64,000 nucleotides of DNA from Clostridium sp. 28_17 (GCA_001916065.1 MNRS01000021.1:4792-68791); one strand, 5' to 3'; shown: positions 7,456 to 17,370, numbered from the stretch's first letter. Notes: a model not told the origin generated them from the sequence alone. A program made the numbers and translations.

Positions 7456-9894
7456 TTATTCTTCTACTTCTTCTTGTGGTGGTGTTCCCATTTTTAGTTC
7501 TTCCCATCTTTCTTTTGGCATTAGAACTTCTCTTGGTTTGCTTCCTTGATATCCAGAGATAATACCTCTTTCTTCCATTTGGTCTATAATTCTTCCTGCA
7601 CGTGCATAACCAACTTTGAATCTTCTTTGTATAAACGATGTTGAGGCTGTTCCTTGTTCTATAACTGCTTCTATTGCGTCCATTAAAAATGGATCTGTTT
7701 CGTCGTCTTCTGCTTGTTCTTGTGCTAATTCTTTTTCTGTTTTATTGCTATTTTCTATTGTTTCTAATATGTCTTCACTATAGTTTGCTGTTCCATTTTT
7801 CTTTACAAAGCCAACAATTTTTTCAACTTCTTCGTCTGATACAAATGCTCCCTGAACTCTTACTGGTTTTGGGAATCCTGTTGGGAAGAATAACATATCA
7901 CCTTTTCCCAATAGTTTTTCTGCCCCTACTGAGTCTAATATTGTTCTTGAGTCTACTTGTGAAGATACTGCAAACGCTATTCTTGATGGTACATTTGCTT
8001 TTATTAGTCCTGTGATTACATCTACTGATGGTCTTTGTGTTGCAATTACTAAGTGCATTCCAGCGGCTCTTGCTTTTTGTGCTAATCTACATATTGCCTC
8101 TTCAACATCTTTTGCTGCAACCATCATTAAGTCTGCTAACTCGTCTACTATTATAACTATTTGTGGTAAAGTTCCTTGTCCTTCTTCTTTTTCTATTGCT
8201 TTGTTATATCCTTTGATGTCTCTTACTCCTTTTGCTGCAAATAAATTGTATCTGTTGTCCATTTCTTGTACGGCCCATGCCAGTGCTCCAGCAGCTTTTT
8301 TAGGGTCTGTTACAACTGGTATTAATAAATGTGGTATCCCGTTATATACTGATAATTCAACTACTTTAGGGTCTACCATTACCATTTTTACCTCACTTGG
8401 TTTTGCATTGTATATAATACTTGAAATTATTGTATTTATACACACACTTTTTCCTGAACCTGTTGAACCAGCAATTAATACGTGTGGCATTTTTGCTATG
8501 TCTGCTAGTTGTATATTTCCTGCTACGTCTTTTCCAAGTGCTACTGTTAATTTTGATTTATTATTTTGAAATTCTTCACTTTCTAATACTTCTCTTAAGT
8601 GAACAGCTTCTTTTTCTTTATTTGGAACTTCAATTCCAACTGCTTGTTTTCCTGGAATTGGTGCTTCAATTCTTATTGTTTCAGCCGCTAAATTAAGTGC
8701 AATGTCATCTGCTAAATTGGCTATTTTACTAACTCTTACACCTTCTGCTGGTTTTAATTCATATCTTGTTATTGCAGGTCCTACAGATACATTTTCAACC
8801 TTTGCTGATACACCAAAACTATATAATGTTTTTTGCAATTTTGTAGCCGTATCAGTTAAGGCTTTTGCCCCACCTTTTAATTTTTTCTTATCAGGCTTAC
8901 TTAATAACTCAATAGGTGGATATTCATAATTTTCGTCTTCAACAACCATTGCATGTTCTAATTGTAAAACTTCTTTTGTTTTGTCTTCCTTTTTTTCTTC
9001 TTCTTGTCTAAATAAATTATTCTCTATAACATCTGGTTGTATAGATTGTGTTTTCTTTGTTTCTTTTGTTAATGGTGTTAAATCATCATTACTATGGTCA
9101 TATTTTTTTCTTCCTTTTTTGTCATCTTCTTCTAATATTCTACCACCGAAATTGATTTTTATTTGTTCCCCAACGTCTTCTTCCTCTAATGCTTCTCTTC
9201 TTGCTTGTTCTTTTTGTAGTTCTTTTGCTTTTTTTCTATTTTCTATGCTTTCTTGTTTTGCTTCCATTCTTGCCTTTTTTTGTTCTTCTCTTAATTGTTG
9301 TCTTCTTTCATATTTTTCTTCTCTATTTTCTTCTGTTTTTTCTACAAAGTTATTTATTATTTCTGATATATTTATTCCAAATGTAAATACTGCAAGCATT
9401 ATAACAACACCTACACATAAGATTATTGCTCCTATCGGACTTAATAATTTTGAAAGAGGCATGGCAAGTATTACACCTAATGCTCCTCCTCCTATATCTT
9501 GTGTTCCTAAATTATATGCTTCTTTTACAACTGTTTGCATTGTTTTGTTAGAAATTGACATCTCCCCTGAATTTATCTGCCATGCACTCATTAAAACTGC
9601 TACACTTATTAGAAGAACGGTATATTGTGTTAGTTTTGATGTTAAATATTCATCATCATCTAATGCCAATTTTATTCCTATCAAAAATGTCCCAATTGGT
9701 AGAATGTATTTTATAATTCCCATCATTCCACCTAATATTTCATTTAATTTTACTCCTACTATTCCTGAATTTCCATATATTAATACACATAATAATATAC
9801 TTAATATTATTATTGCTACAACTGCTAAATCCATGTTTGATGCTCTTTTTTTTGCTTTTTTATTTGTCTTTTTCTTTGTCTTTTTCTTAGCCAT
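7456..9894 (-). CDS. ftsK: FtsK/SpoIIIE DNA translocase
   Basis: Septal ATP-driven DNA pump that clears chromosome ends from the division septum and, in sporulating species, moves DNA into the forespore. The 812 residues comprise a basic Lys-rich N-terminus, about four membrane segments (about 20-170), a charged linker (about 180-330), the alpha/beta motor with Walker A GSTGSGKSVC near 475 and Walker B IIVDELADLMM, and a C-terminal winged-helix gamma domain that would read KOPS-like sequences (about 745-795). The ATG at 9894 is preferred over an upstream in-frame start because GGAGGG lies five bases before it. I cannot tell from sequence whether this is the vegetative FtsK or SpoIIIE role; one gene may serve both. 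Confidence 0.95.
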   Translation of the reverse strand: MAKKKTKKKTNKKAKKRASNMDLAVVAIIILSILLCVLIYGNSGIVGVKLNEILGGMMGIIKYILPIGTFLIGIKLALDDDEYLTSKLTQYTVLLISVAVLMSAWQINSGEMSISNKTMQTVVKEAYNLGTQDIGGGALGVILAMPLSKLLSPIGAIILCVGVVIMLAVFTFGINISEIINNFVEKTEENREEKYERRQQLREEQKKARMEAKQESIENRKKAKELQKEQARREALEEEDVGEQIKINFGGRILEEDDKKGRKKYDHSNDDLTPLTKETKKTQSIQPDVIENNLFRQEEEKKEDKTKEVLQLEHAMVVEDENYEYPPIELLSKPDKKKLKGGAKALTDTATKLQKTLYSFGVSAKVENVSVGPAITRYELKPAEGVRVSKIANLADDIALNLAAETIRIEAPIPGKQAVGIEVPNKEKEAVHLREVLESEEFQNNKSKLTVALGKDVAGNIQLADIAKMPHVLIAGSTGSGKSVCINTIISSIIYNAKPSEVKMVMVDPKVVELSVYNGIPHLLIPVVTDPKKAAGALAWAVQEMDNRYNLFAAKGVRDIKGYNKAIEKEEGQGTLPQIVIIVDELADLMMVAAKDVEEAICRLAQKARAAGMHLVIATQRPSVDVITGLIKANVPSRIAFAVSSQVDSRTILDSVGAEKLLGKGDMLFFPTGFPKPVRVQGAFVSDEEVEKIVGFVKKNGTANYSEDILETIENSNKTEKELAQEQAEDDETDPFLMDAIEAVIEQGTASTSFIQRRFKVGYARAGRIIDQMEERGIISGYQGSKPREVLMPKERWEELKMGTPPQEEVEE

Positions 9895-9915
9895 ATTCTC
9901 CCTCCATTTATATAA

Positions 9916-9951
9916 GAAAAAGGGAAAAAAGTCCAACCACCTTTCCCTTTT
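9916..9951 (-). terminator. Terminator between the coiled-coil gene and ftsK
   Basis: AAAAAGGGAAA and TTTCCCTTTT pair across a 15-base loop, with T-rich sequence following on the minus strand. The stem touches the stop codon of the 9950-10453 gene. Confidence 0.65.
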
Positions 9952-10453
9952 ATTTCAACTCTTTTCTACTATTTTGAACTGTTTTTAGTGTATCTTCTAT
10001 TGACATTTCCATCAATTTTAATGCTTCTGATATATTTTTTTCCAATCCACCTAATGTTTGTGTAAGCACGTCTTCTGTATGTGCTAGTAAATCATCTGCA
10101 TATTCTTTAGTTCCATTAGAGATTTCTCTTGATCTTTCATTTGCACTTTCTATTATTTCCTTTTTTTGTTCATATGCTTTTCTTGTTATTTCATGTTCAT
10201 CAATCATAGAAATAATTCTGTTTTCTGCTTCTTTTACTATTCCATCTGCTTCTTTTTGTGCTTCAACTAAAATACGTTGTCTTTCTTCTTTAACCCATTT
10301 TGCTTGTTTTAATTCATCTGGAAGTTTTAGTCTTATTTCTTTTATCAAGTCTAGCATTTCTTCCTTATCAATTATTCCTTTGCTAGAAAATGGTACATTT
10401 CTACTTTTTTCAATTATATCCTCCAAAGTTTCTAGTAGTTCAAATATTTCCAT
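9950..10453 (-). CDS. Coiled-coil protein downstream of rsmD
   Basis: A 167-residue soluble helical protein with heptad-like Glu/Lys/Ala composition at about residues 45-110 and 125-160, resembling DivIVA-type or V-ATPase subunit H-like coiled coils only in general character. The start is the ATG at 10453: AAAGGGG is placed seven bases before it and overlaps the last codons and stop of rsmD, so the two genes look translationally coupled. In many Clostridia a protein of this kind sits next to rsmD and coaD, but coaD is absent here. A role in envelope or division organisation is only inference. Confidence 0.75.
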   Translation of the reverse strand: MEIFELLETLEDIIEKSRNVPFSSKGIIDKEEMLDLIKEIRLKLPDELKQAKWVKEERQRILVEAQKEADGIVKEAENRIISMIDEHEITRKAYEQKKEIIESANERSREISNGTKEYADDLLAHTEDVLTQTLGGLEKNISEALKLMEMSIEDTLKTVQNSRKELK

Positions 10454-10457
10454 GGTT

Positions 10458-11015
10458 TTACCCCTTTCCAATTTTTATAAAGATTAATGTTGCTCGTCCA
10501 TATCTTCTTTTATCTGTTATTTCAATATTTATTTTCTTTAGTTCTTCTAATATTTTTTCTTCACTATCTGTTTCTATTATTATTGTTGAATTTTTGTCTG
10601 CTATCTTTTTTTCTATTATATATTCAACCGTTTTTATTGCAAAATTTGAATTATAAGGTGGGTCTATATAGATAATATCCATCTTTTCTTTTATTTTATT
10701 TTTGAGTAATGTTTCATAATCCAAATTATATAGTTCTATTTTTTCTTTCAAGTGGGTTTTTTCTATGTTTTTGTTTATAATATTTATGGCGTCTTTTGAT
10801 TTGTCACATAGTATTACTTTTTTTGCTCCCCTACTTGCTGCTTCTAGTCCTATTGCTCCACTTCCTGAAAATACGTCTAAAAAGTTTGAGTTTATTATTT
10901 GGCTTTGTATTATATTAAACATTGATTCTTTTACTCTGTCTAATGTTGGTCTTGTTGTTTGGCCTTCTAACGTAAATAATTTTGTTCCTCTGGCTGTTCC
11001 ACTTATTATTCTCAT
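10458..11015 (-). CDS. rsmD: 16S rRNA (guanine966-N2)-methyltransferase
   Basis: Methylates G966 of 16S rRNA using S-adenosylmethionine. The 185-residue length is typical. Visible landmarks are the N-terminal MRIISGTARGTKL and the TRPTLDRVKESMFNI segment, the SAM-binding FSGSGAIGLEAASRGA, and the catalytic DPPY motif near residue 124. GGAG lies nine bases before the ATG. coaD, its frequent downstream partner, is replaced by a coiled-coil gene whose ribosome site overlaps the rsmD stop. Confidence 0.93.
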   Translation of the reverse strand: MRIISGTARGTKLFTLEGQTTRPTLDRVKESMFNIIQSQIINSNFLDVFSGSGAIGLEAASRGAKKVILCDKSKDAINIINKNIEKTHLKEKIELYNLDYETLLKNKIKEKMDIIYIDPPYNSNFAIKTVEYIIEKKIADKNSTIIIETDSEEKILEELKKINIEITDKRRYGRATLIFIKIGKG

Positions 11016-11230
11016 TTTGTTTTTTCTCCTATGCTATAATTTTATCCTTTTTTTTGTCAATGTCAATAGAATTAACAAAATTGTAATATAGATTTAATAG
11101 TTTTGTAATATTATACCATTTTTGTAATATTTTACGACATTTTTTAGTTTAATTTTTATATTTTGGTATGATGTGAATATCTTTAGTAGTTACAATTCAC
11201 TGACCATAAACTTGTAACACTTTATGTATG

Positions 11231-11270
11231 AAAAAAAGATTGAAAACTATAAATAGTTTTCAATCTTTTT
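11231..11270 (-). terminator. Terminator after divIVA
   Basis: AAAAGATTGAAAACTAT and ATAGTTTTCAATCTTTT form a 17-bp stem with a short loop, directly after the divIVA stop and followed by T-rich sequence. Confidence 0.9.
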
Positions 11271-11722
11271 TAGTCTTCTTTATTTATATCTTTTATTAGT
11301 TCCAATTGAGAAATCAATAAAGATTCCATTTTTGCTTTATATATATCGAATTGTTTTTTTACATCATCTAATTCTTTTTGTTTTTGTATTATTTCATTAT
11401 TTAATTCATCCACTTGTTTTTGAGCATTTGCTTTTGCTTCTTCTATTATTTGGTCCGCTTTTTGTTTTGCAACATTTTTAACTTCTTCAGCAGTTGATTG
11501 AGCCATTACAAGTGTATTTTGTAATGTTGATTCTATAGTTTTATATTGAACCAAACTATTATTCAATTCTTCTACTTTTGCTCTTAATTCAGTTACTTCT
11601 TTATAATTTTTTGAATAATCTATAGTCAATTCATCTAAAAAATCATCAACTTCTTCTACATTATATCCGTTTACCATTTGTTTTGCAAATTTTTTATTAT
11701 CTATATCTAAAGGTGTAATCAT
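11270..11722 (-). CDS. divIVA: DivIVA-domain division-site protein
   Basis: Membrane-curvature-sensing coiled-coil protein that gathers at division sites and poles. The N-terminal lipid-binding domain is recognisable (ITPLDIDNKKFAKQMVNGY, then VEEVDDFLDEL), followed by a long coiled coil (about residues 30-145); the total of 150 residues is on the short side. AGGAGG precedes the ATG by five bases. It lies 30 bases behind sepF, probably in one transcript. The ylmG and ylmH genes that often separate sepF and divIVA are missing. Confidence 0.93.
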   Translation of the reverse strand: MITPLDIDNKKFAKQMVNGYNVEEVDDFLDELTIDYSKNYKEVTELRAKVEELNNSLVQYKTIESTLQNTLVMAQSTAEEVKNVAKQKADQIIEEAKANAQKQVDELNNEIIQKQKELDDVKKQFDIYKAKMESLLISQLELIKDINKED

Positions 11723-11751
11723 ATTATCCTCCTACTTGCAAACCTGTTTTA

Positions 11752-12237
11752 TTAGTTATTTACATTATTGTTTTTTAACCATGAAACTGAAAGTTTGCTT
11801 TTCATTTCTTCTCTTGCCATTTCATTTGTAATTTCATAGTTTGATGGTGCTACTAAGAATATTGAATTTGATACTTTTTGGATATATCCGTCTAATGCAT
11901 AAACTCCACCACTGATAAAGTCTACTATTCTTCTAGCAACGTCTTTGTTTACATATTCTAGATTAACAATTACAGATTTCTTTTCTTTTAAGAAACTACA
12001 AATTTCATCTGATTGTTCAAATGTTGTTGGTTGAGAGATAACCATTTTTATTGCTTGTGATTGTGTTTGTGGCATGCTTACTATTTTATTATTTTTTCTT
12101 CCAAATAGTTTTTTGTTATCTTCTTCCTCTTCTTCATTATTTCCATAATCATATATATTTTCATCTTCATATTCTTCTTGATCTGCAGAATCCATTCCAA
12201 ATAAATCCCACACTTTGTTCATTAATGCTCCTGACAT
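11752..12237 (-). CDS. sepF: Cell division protein SepF
   Basis: FtsZ-binding ring-forming protein that anchors the Z-ring. The 161 residues show the N-terminal amphipathic membrane helix (MNKVWDLFGM), an acidic Glu/Asp/Tyr/Asn linker (about 20-45) and the conserved C-terminal domain, with QAIKMVISQPTTFEQSDEI, VIVNLEYVNKDVARRIVDF and GGVYALDGYIQKVS. AGGAGG lies seven bases before the chosen ATG. A TTGACA-17-GATACT promoter lies upstream, and divIVA follows after 30 bases. Confidence 0.96.
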   Translation of the reverse strand: MSGALMNKVWDLFGMDSADQEEYEDENIYDYGNNEEEEEDNKKLFGRKNNKIVSMPQTQSQAIKMVISQPTTFEQSDEICSFLKEKKSVIVNLEYVNKDVARRIVDFISGGVYALDGYIQKVSNSIFLVAPSNYEITNEMAREEMKSKLSVSWLKNNNVNN

Positions 12238-12277
12238 AAAAAAACCTCCTAAAACCTTTTTTACATATTATGCTATA

Positions 12278-12306
12278 AGTATCTACTTTTTTTTCGTTCT
12301 TGTCAA
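12278..12306 (-). promoter_or_regulatory. SigA-type promoter of sepF-divIVA
   Basis: On the minus strand TTGACA (12306..12301) is followed after exactly 17 bases by GATACT (12283..12278). The start codon of sepF lies about 40 bases further. Confidence 0.75.
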
Positions 12307-12362
12307 TAGTTTTTTCAAATGTAATAAAACTTTAATATTTTTGTAATATTTTTGTAATATTT

Positions 12363-13628
12363 TTAATTTGTTTTGCTTAAATCTGGATCAAGCATCAGTT
12401 CATCATAAATAGATAGACTCTTTATATTTTGTATATCATTGTTTGAAAATCCAAGTTCTTTTAATTCATCTGTACTATAGTTCTTAACAATAGCATATTT
12501 ATCATTTTGTTTTTTTATTTTTATTGGTATTTTATCATAATACCCCGCTCTATTTCTAACAACATAACTGATATCATTTTCTTTTACAATTGCTTGATTT
12601 GGAACTTTTAGTCCCGTACTATTCCACCAAATTAAATCAAATGATATTTTTCTATAATTGGCTAAATCTCCTATTTGCTTGTCTATTTCTAGTATTATCA
12701 GATTTTCTTCTTCGTTTTCTTGTGACATATAGCAAATTGTTGCATCTATTTGCTTGTTATTTGATAATCTTATTGCAACTTTGTCATTTACTTGTGCTTT
12801 TTTTGCCTGTTCTGAGTTTGAAATTGTTGCTATATAGCAACTTGAACTATCTATTACTTTTCCACATTCATCATTTGTTGCTATTAATTGACCTGTTTTT
12901 AATTTTAGTCCTTCTAGAAATTTCTTATTTATTGTTGAAAAATTGTTAGGTGTTAATGTTTCTTCTAATCCATCGACTTTATATGAGACAATTCCACTCG
13001 TTGGTGCCTTTATATATTCTGCCCCAGAATTAAGTTGCTCTTCTAGTTTTTTTCTTTGACTATATAATTGTTTTAAATAGCTTCCTGCTGCACTTGTTTC
13101 CCCTGCTAATTTTGCTTTTTTTGTTATTAATTCATTTATTTGTTTTTTGTATTCTGTGATTTTTGATATGTCTGTTGTTTTATTTAGCAATGAAATGTTG
13201 TTATCTAATTGATTTTCTAGCAGTTTTACCTCTGATAATTTTACATCTGATGTCAATGATTCTTGTTGTCCTTTTATTGATTCTTGAATCTTGTTATCTA
13301 ATTCTGCTATTTGTTCTTTTAATTTTTCTTCATTTTTACTATAATATCTATATATTGCCTCTTCTTTTGCTGTCTTTTCTCCCTCGTTTTTTATTTTTTC
13401 CATTCCATTTTTATAATTATTTCCTTTAACAACTTTTTCATTTCTTATTATATATCCAATATCTGTTTCTTCTTGATATAGTGTTCCATTTTCAACAGTT
13501 ACTTTATCCGTTGGTTGTTTTACTAATAGAAATGCTGCATAAAACAGATAAATTAATATTAAAACTATTACTATATTCGCAATCACTTTTTTTCTATTAA
13601 TTTTATTTTTTTGTTTTTCTTCTTTCAA
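12363..13628 (-). CDS. HlyD-like membrane fusion/adaptor protein
   Basis: A 421-residue protein with a basic N-terminus, one membrane helix (about 14-36), a long coiled coil (about 75-200) and a beta-rich half whose IKAPTSGIVSYKVDG segment resembles the lipoyl/barrel-sandwich part of HlyD and EmrA adaptors. Such proteins usually bridge a transporter to the envelope, but no transporter gene is adjacent. Here it overlaps the end of miaA by 26 bases and precedes sepF, an arrangement in keeping with an envelope or division function in Clostridia. The exact role is unknown. Confidence 0.75.
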   Translation of the reverse strand: MKEEKQKNKINRKKVIANIVIVLILIYLFYAAFLLVKQPTDKVTVENGTLYQEETDIGYIIRNEKVVKGNNYKNGMEKIKNEGEKTAKEEAIYRYYSKNEEKLKEQIAELDNKIQESIKGQQESLTSDVKLSEVKLLENQLDNNISLLNKTTDISKITEYKKQINELITKKAKLAGETSAAGSYLKQLYSQRKKLEEQLNSGAEYIKAPTSGIVSYKVDGLEETLTPNNFSTINKKFLEGLKLKTGQLIATNDECGKVIDSSSCYIATISNSEQAKKAQVNDKVAIRLSNNKQIDATICYMSQENEEENLIILEIDKQIGDLANYRKISFDLIWWNSTGLKVPNQAIVKENDISYVVRNRAGYYDKIPIKIKKQNDKYAIVKNYSTDELKELGFSNNDIQNIKSLSIYDELMLDPDLSKTN

Positions 13629-14550
13629 TATTTGATACCTCCAAAATAATATTTATATTATTTTGTATTTCATTTGTTCCTTCAAGCCATGTTGTTTGTT
13701 TATTTTTTCTAAACCATGTAAGTTGCCTTTTGGCATATCTTCTTGTTTCCATCTTGATTTTTTCTATCATTTCTTCTTTTGTGTATTTTCCATCTAAATA
13801 GTCTACAACTTCTTTATACCCAAGTCCTTGCATTGCTGTTGGAAATTTTTGATATTTTTTTAGAATTGATTTCACTTCTTCTATTAACCCTTGTTCTAAC
13901 ATTATATCAACTCTTTTGTTTATTCTTTGATACAGTGTTTCTCTTTCCCAATTTATTGCAAAAACTTTATAGTCATATTCTACTGGTTTTTTTCTTGATT
14001 CTATTTCTTGTTCTGTTTTTGTTTTTCCTGTTGCTTTATATATTTCTATGACCCTCATTATTCTTTTTTTATCGTTTTCACTTATTTTTTGCATTGCTTG
14101 TGGGTCTATTTCTTGTGCCTTTTTATATAATACTTCTAGTCCTTGTTTTTCTGCTATCTCTTCCAGTTTTTTTCTATATTCTTCGTCTAATTTTATATCA
14201 TTATATTCTATTTCGTAAATTAAACTGTCAACATATAATCCGGTTCCCCCAACTATTATTGGTACTTTTCCTTTTTCTAAAATTTCTTTTATCGCCTTTT
14301 TTGCATCAATTTTATATTGTGCAACACTATATCTTTCTTCTGGCGGTACAAAATCTAATAAATAGTGTTTTATTCCTTGCATTTCTTCTGTGCTTGGTTT
14401 TGCTGTTCCTATGTCCATATCTTTATATATTTGCATTGAATCTGCAGAAATAATTTCTCCATTTATTTGTTTTGCAAGTTCTATTGATAGCGATGTTTTT
14501 CCTGAAGCAGTTGGTCCACATATTACTATTACTTTGGGTTTCATGTCCAT
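13603..14550 (-). CDS. miaA: tRNA dimethylallyltransferase
   Basis: Adds a dimethylallyl group to A37 of tRNAs that read codons starting with U. The 315-residue protein has the P-loop GPTASGKTSLS, the DSMQIYKDMDIGTAKPS segment and the GGTGLYVDSLIYE segment of the family. GGAAGG precedes the ATG at 14550. The 3' end overlaps the start of the HlyD-like gene, and mutL lies upstream beyond one small membrane-protein gene; mutL-miaA proximity is common in bacteria. Confidence 0.96.
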   Translation of the reverse strand: MDMKPKVIVICGPTASGKTSLSIELAKQINGEIISADSMQIYKDMDIGTAKPSTEEMQGIKHYLLDFVPPEERYSVAQYKIDAKKAIKEILEKGKVPIIVGGTGLYVDSLIYEIEYNDIKLDEEYRKKLEEIAEKQGLEVLYKKAQEIDPQAMQKISENDKKRIMRVIEIYKATGKTKTEQEIESRKKPVEYDYKVFAINWERETLYQRINKRVDIMLEQGLIEEVKSILKKYQKFPTAMQGLGYKEVVDYLDGKYTKEEMIEKIKMETRRYAKRQLTWFRKNKQTTWLEGTNEIQNNINIILEVSNIERRKTKK

Positions 14551-14553
14551 TTT

Positions 14554-14979
14554 TTATCCTTCCTTCATCATATCTAGTATTCTTGTCTGTGAATTTCCTA
14601 AATATATTACTTCGAATATTGCTACTAATATAATGATTATTGCTAATATTATAATGCTTTTTATAACTTTTTCTTTTTCTATTTCGTCATTTTCTATTTG
14701 GTCTATTTTTTTAAATATAAATGGTAATGTTATATATCCATTTATTGCCGTAAATAGCATTACAAACACATTTTGGACTAATTTCATATTTTCTATATTT
14801 GGGTAGTTTATTCCTATTTTTGATATTTTGAATATTATAAGTGTAAAAATATATGCAACAAAAGCTCCAACTGTTATACATATTATTTTGGTCTTATTTT
14901 CAAGTGTTCCTAAACTGTTCCAAGACCATGCTATTAATACTATAAACATCGCTATTATAATTATTGAAATCAATACCAT
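14554..14979 (-). CDS. Four-helix membrane protein of unknown function
   Basis: A 141-residue integral membrane protein with hydrophobic segments at about residues 2-20, 31-52, 68-88 and 106-127, and short charged loops. I recognise no family motif. It sits between mutL and miaA with only three bases before the miaA start, so it is almost certainly in the same transcript. Confidence 0.7.
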   Translation of the reverse strand: MVLISIIIIAMFIVLIAWSWNSLGTLENKTKIICITVGAFVAYIFTLIIFKISKIGINYPNIENMKLVQNVFVMLFTAINGYITLPFIFKKIDQIENDEIEKEKVIKSIIILAIIIILVAIFEVIYLGNSQTRILDMMKEG

Positions 14980-15018
14980 TTGAATTTTCCTTTCTGATTT
15001 AGGTAGTTTTTACATTTT

Positions 15019-17325
15019 TTATTTTCTTGCAAATTTTCTTTCTATATCATATTTGCTCATTTTTATCGCCGTTGGTCTACCATGTGGGCATGTAAACGGA
15101 TTTGGTAATTCTAATAGTTTGTCCATTAAATTTTCTACTTCTGCCCTATCTAAGACCATATTTGCTTTTACTGCTGCTTTGCATGCTACAGTTGCTATAA
15201 ATTTTTCTTCTTTTTCTTGTTTTGCTGTTCTTGCTACCGTGTTTATTTCATCAAGTGTTTCTAAGAATAAATCTTTGTTGTCTATGTCTAAGCATACTGT
15301 TGGTACACCTGTTAATTTTATCGTATTTTCTCCAAATTCTTCTAAACTGAATCCTGCTTTTTCAAACATATCTATATTGTCTTTGGCTATATCCATTTCT
15401 TTGTGTGTTAGTGTTATTATATCTGGCAATAGTAACATTTGTGAATCTTTTGAGGTTTCACTATAATAATTTTTCTTTACTTTTTCATACATAATTCTTT
15501 CGTGTGCTGCGTGTTGGTCTATTATGTACATTTCTTTGTCCATTTCTATAATTATGTATGTATTAAATACTATTCCTATAAATTTATATATTGGTTTTTG
15601 GTATTCTGCACTTTGGTCAAATACTGACATATTATTTTTTACTAAATCAATTGCAGTATTTGTTGTATCTTCTTGTTGTTCTTCTTGTAATATTGGAGTT
15701 TCTAATGGTTTTCTTCCAAATAGTTTTTCATACATTGTGCTAAAGTCTTCTTTTGGCGTTTCGTCATAGTTTTTGCTTTCCATTTTTTCTATTTGTTCAT
15801 TTATTTTTTCTAATGTTTCTTGTTTTTGTGTATTTTCTTGTTTTTCAATATTTTCTGTTTTGTCTTCATTATTTTCATCTTTTTGTTCTTCTTGTTGTTC
15901 TATTTCTGTAATTTTGTTTTCTTCTTGATTTACTTCAGGTTCTTTTTCTTGGTTTTCAACCGCTTCAATGTTGTTGGTTTTTTCATTGATATTTTCTTCA
16001 GTTTTTTCCTCATTTTTTTCTTCAGTTTTCTCTTCAATAACCCCTTTAGTATCCTCTTCAATATCTTGTCCCAATTCTTTTTTTAAATTTTCTCTCATTT
16101 TCTTTAATTGTTCCAATATATCTGCAGTATTTACAGGTCCACCATTTCCAAGACTTGCTACAAAAGGATTTGTACTTGTAGTTTTATTTTCTTCAACTGA
16201 ATTAGTTTTTATTTTACTTTCTTCATCATTATATTGTTCTATTTTTTTAGTGTCATTTTTTCTAAAATCAAATAATCCCTTTTGTGTAATATTTTCATCT
16301 GTTGAGTCTACTGATTTTTCAGTGTTTGCTACTAATTCACTTTCTAGTAATGTATTCTTTATTGCATGATAGATTGATTGGAATATTTTATTTTCTTCTT
16401 CAAATCTGACTTCTAATTTAGCAGGGTGTACATTTACATCGACTTTTGCAGGATTCATAGTAATATTTAATATTACAAAACCATATTTTCCAATTGGTAT
16501 TAATCCTTTAAAAGCCTGCTCTGTTGCGGCTGATAATACTTTATCTTTTACATATCTTTTATTTACAAAAAATAATTGATTTGATCTATTTGACCTTGCA
16601 ATTTCAGGTTTTCCGATAACACCATTAACTTCAATGTCTTCATATGTATAGTTTACTGGTAAAATTCCTGTTGCTACATCTTTTCCATATATACTATAAA
16701 TAACACTTTTTATGTCTCCGTTCCCATTTGTTTGTATTACTGTTTTACCTGTATTTATTAATTTAATTGCAATATTAGGATTCACAAGTGCTATTCTTGT
16801 AATTACGTCCTCAATATAACCTGCTTCAGTGTAGTCTTTTTTTAGAAATTTATATCTTACAGGTGTATTAAAAAATAGGTTTTTAACCACAATGCTTGTT
16901 CCAGTTTGGCATCCTACTTCTTGTTTATCTAATACATTTCCTGCTTCTACAGTTATTTTATATCCTGTATCTTGGCTTTCTGTTTTAGATGTAAGTTCTA
17001 CATTTGCTATTGCGGCAATACTTGCTAATGCCTCTCCTCTAAACCCCATAGATGTTACTACATCTAAGTCTTCGGCTTTTCTTATTTTACTTGTTGCATG
17101 TCTTTCAAATGCTATTTCTAAATCATCTGGTGCAATTCCTTTTCCATTGTCTGCTACTCTTATATATGATATTCCACCATTTTTTATTTCAACAGTTATA
17201 TTATTTGCACCTGCATCTATTGAGTTTTCAACCATTTCTTTTATTACTGATGCTGGTCTTTCTATAACTTCACCTGCAGCAATTTTATTTATTGTCAAGT
17301 CATCTAGTAGAACTATATTTCCCAT
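15019..17325 (-). CDS. mutL: DNA mismatch repair protein MutL
   Basis: Coordinates mismatch repair after MutS recognition. The 768 residues hold the GHKL ATPase domain (VIKEMVENSIDAG, DNGKGI, GFRGEAL; about 1-330), a very acidic repetitive Lys/Glu/Asn linker (about 335-525) and the C-terminal dimerisation/nuclease domain. The endonuclease motif DQHA-x2-E-x4-E is intact near residue 603, and the CPHGRP motif is near the end. So this is a nicking MutL, as expected where MutH is absent. The ATG at 17325 is chosen because AAAGGAAGAAG lies right before it; an in-frame TTG further upstream is less likely. No mutS is in the window. Confidence 0.96.
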   Translation of the reverse strand: MGNIVLLDDLTINKIAAGEVIERPASVIKEMVENSIDAGANNITVEIKNGGISYIRVADNGKGIAPDDLEIAFERHATSKIRKAEDLDVVTSMGFRGEALASIAAIANVELTSKTESQDTGYKITVEAGNVLDKQEVGCQTGTSIVVKNLFFNTPVRYKFLKKDYTEAGYIEDVITRIALVNPNIAIKLINTGKTVIQTNGNGDIKSVIYSIYGKDVATGILPVNYTYEDIEVNGVIGKPEIARSNRSNQLFFVNKRYVKDKVLSAATEQAFKGLIPIGKYGFVILNITMNPAKVDVNVHPAKLEVRFEEENKIFQSIYHAIKNTLLESELVANTEKSVDSTDENITQKGLFDFRKNDTKKIEQYNDEESKIKTNSVEENKTTSTNPFVASLGNGGPVNTADILEQLKKMRENLKKELGQDIEEDTKGVIEEKTEEKNEEKTEENINEKTNNIEAVENQEKEPEVNQEENKITEIEQQEEQKDENNEDKTENIEKQENTQKQETLEKINEQIEKMESKNYDETPKEDFSTMYEKLFGRKPLETPILQEEQQEDTTNTAIDLVKNNMSVFDQSAEYQKPIYKFIGIVFNTYIIIEMDKEMYIIDQHAAHERIMYEKVKKNYYSETSKDSQMLLLPDIITLTHKEMDIAKDNIDMFEKAGFSLEEFGENTIKLTGVPTVCLDIDNKDLFLETLDEINTVARTAKQEKEEKFIATVACKAAVKANMVLDRAEVENLMDKLLELPNPFTCPHGRPTAIKMSKYDIERKFARK

Positions 17326-17370
17326 TTTTCTTCTTCCTTTCAAAAGTCTTTTTTTATTGTTTCTTTTCTA

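Noticed and set aside
8981..9988. Long Ser/Phe-rich ORF on the plus strand
   Set aside because: It is the complement of the ftsK linker and membrane region; the composition reflects antisense of an AT-rich gene.
15820..16086. Phe-rich ORF on the plus strand
   Set aside because: Antisense of the Glu/Lys-rich mutL linker.
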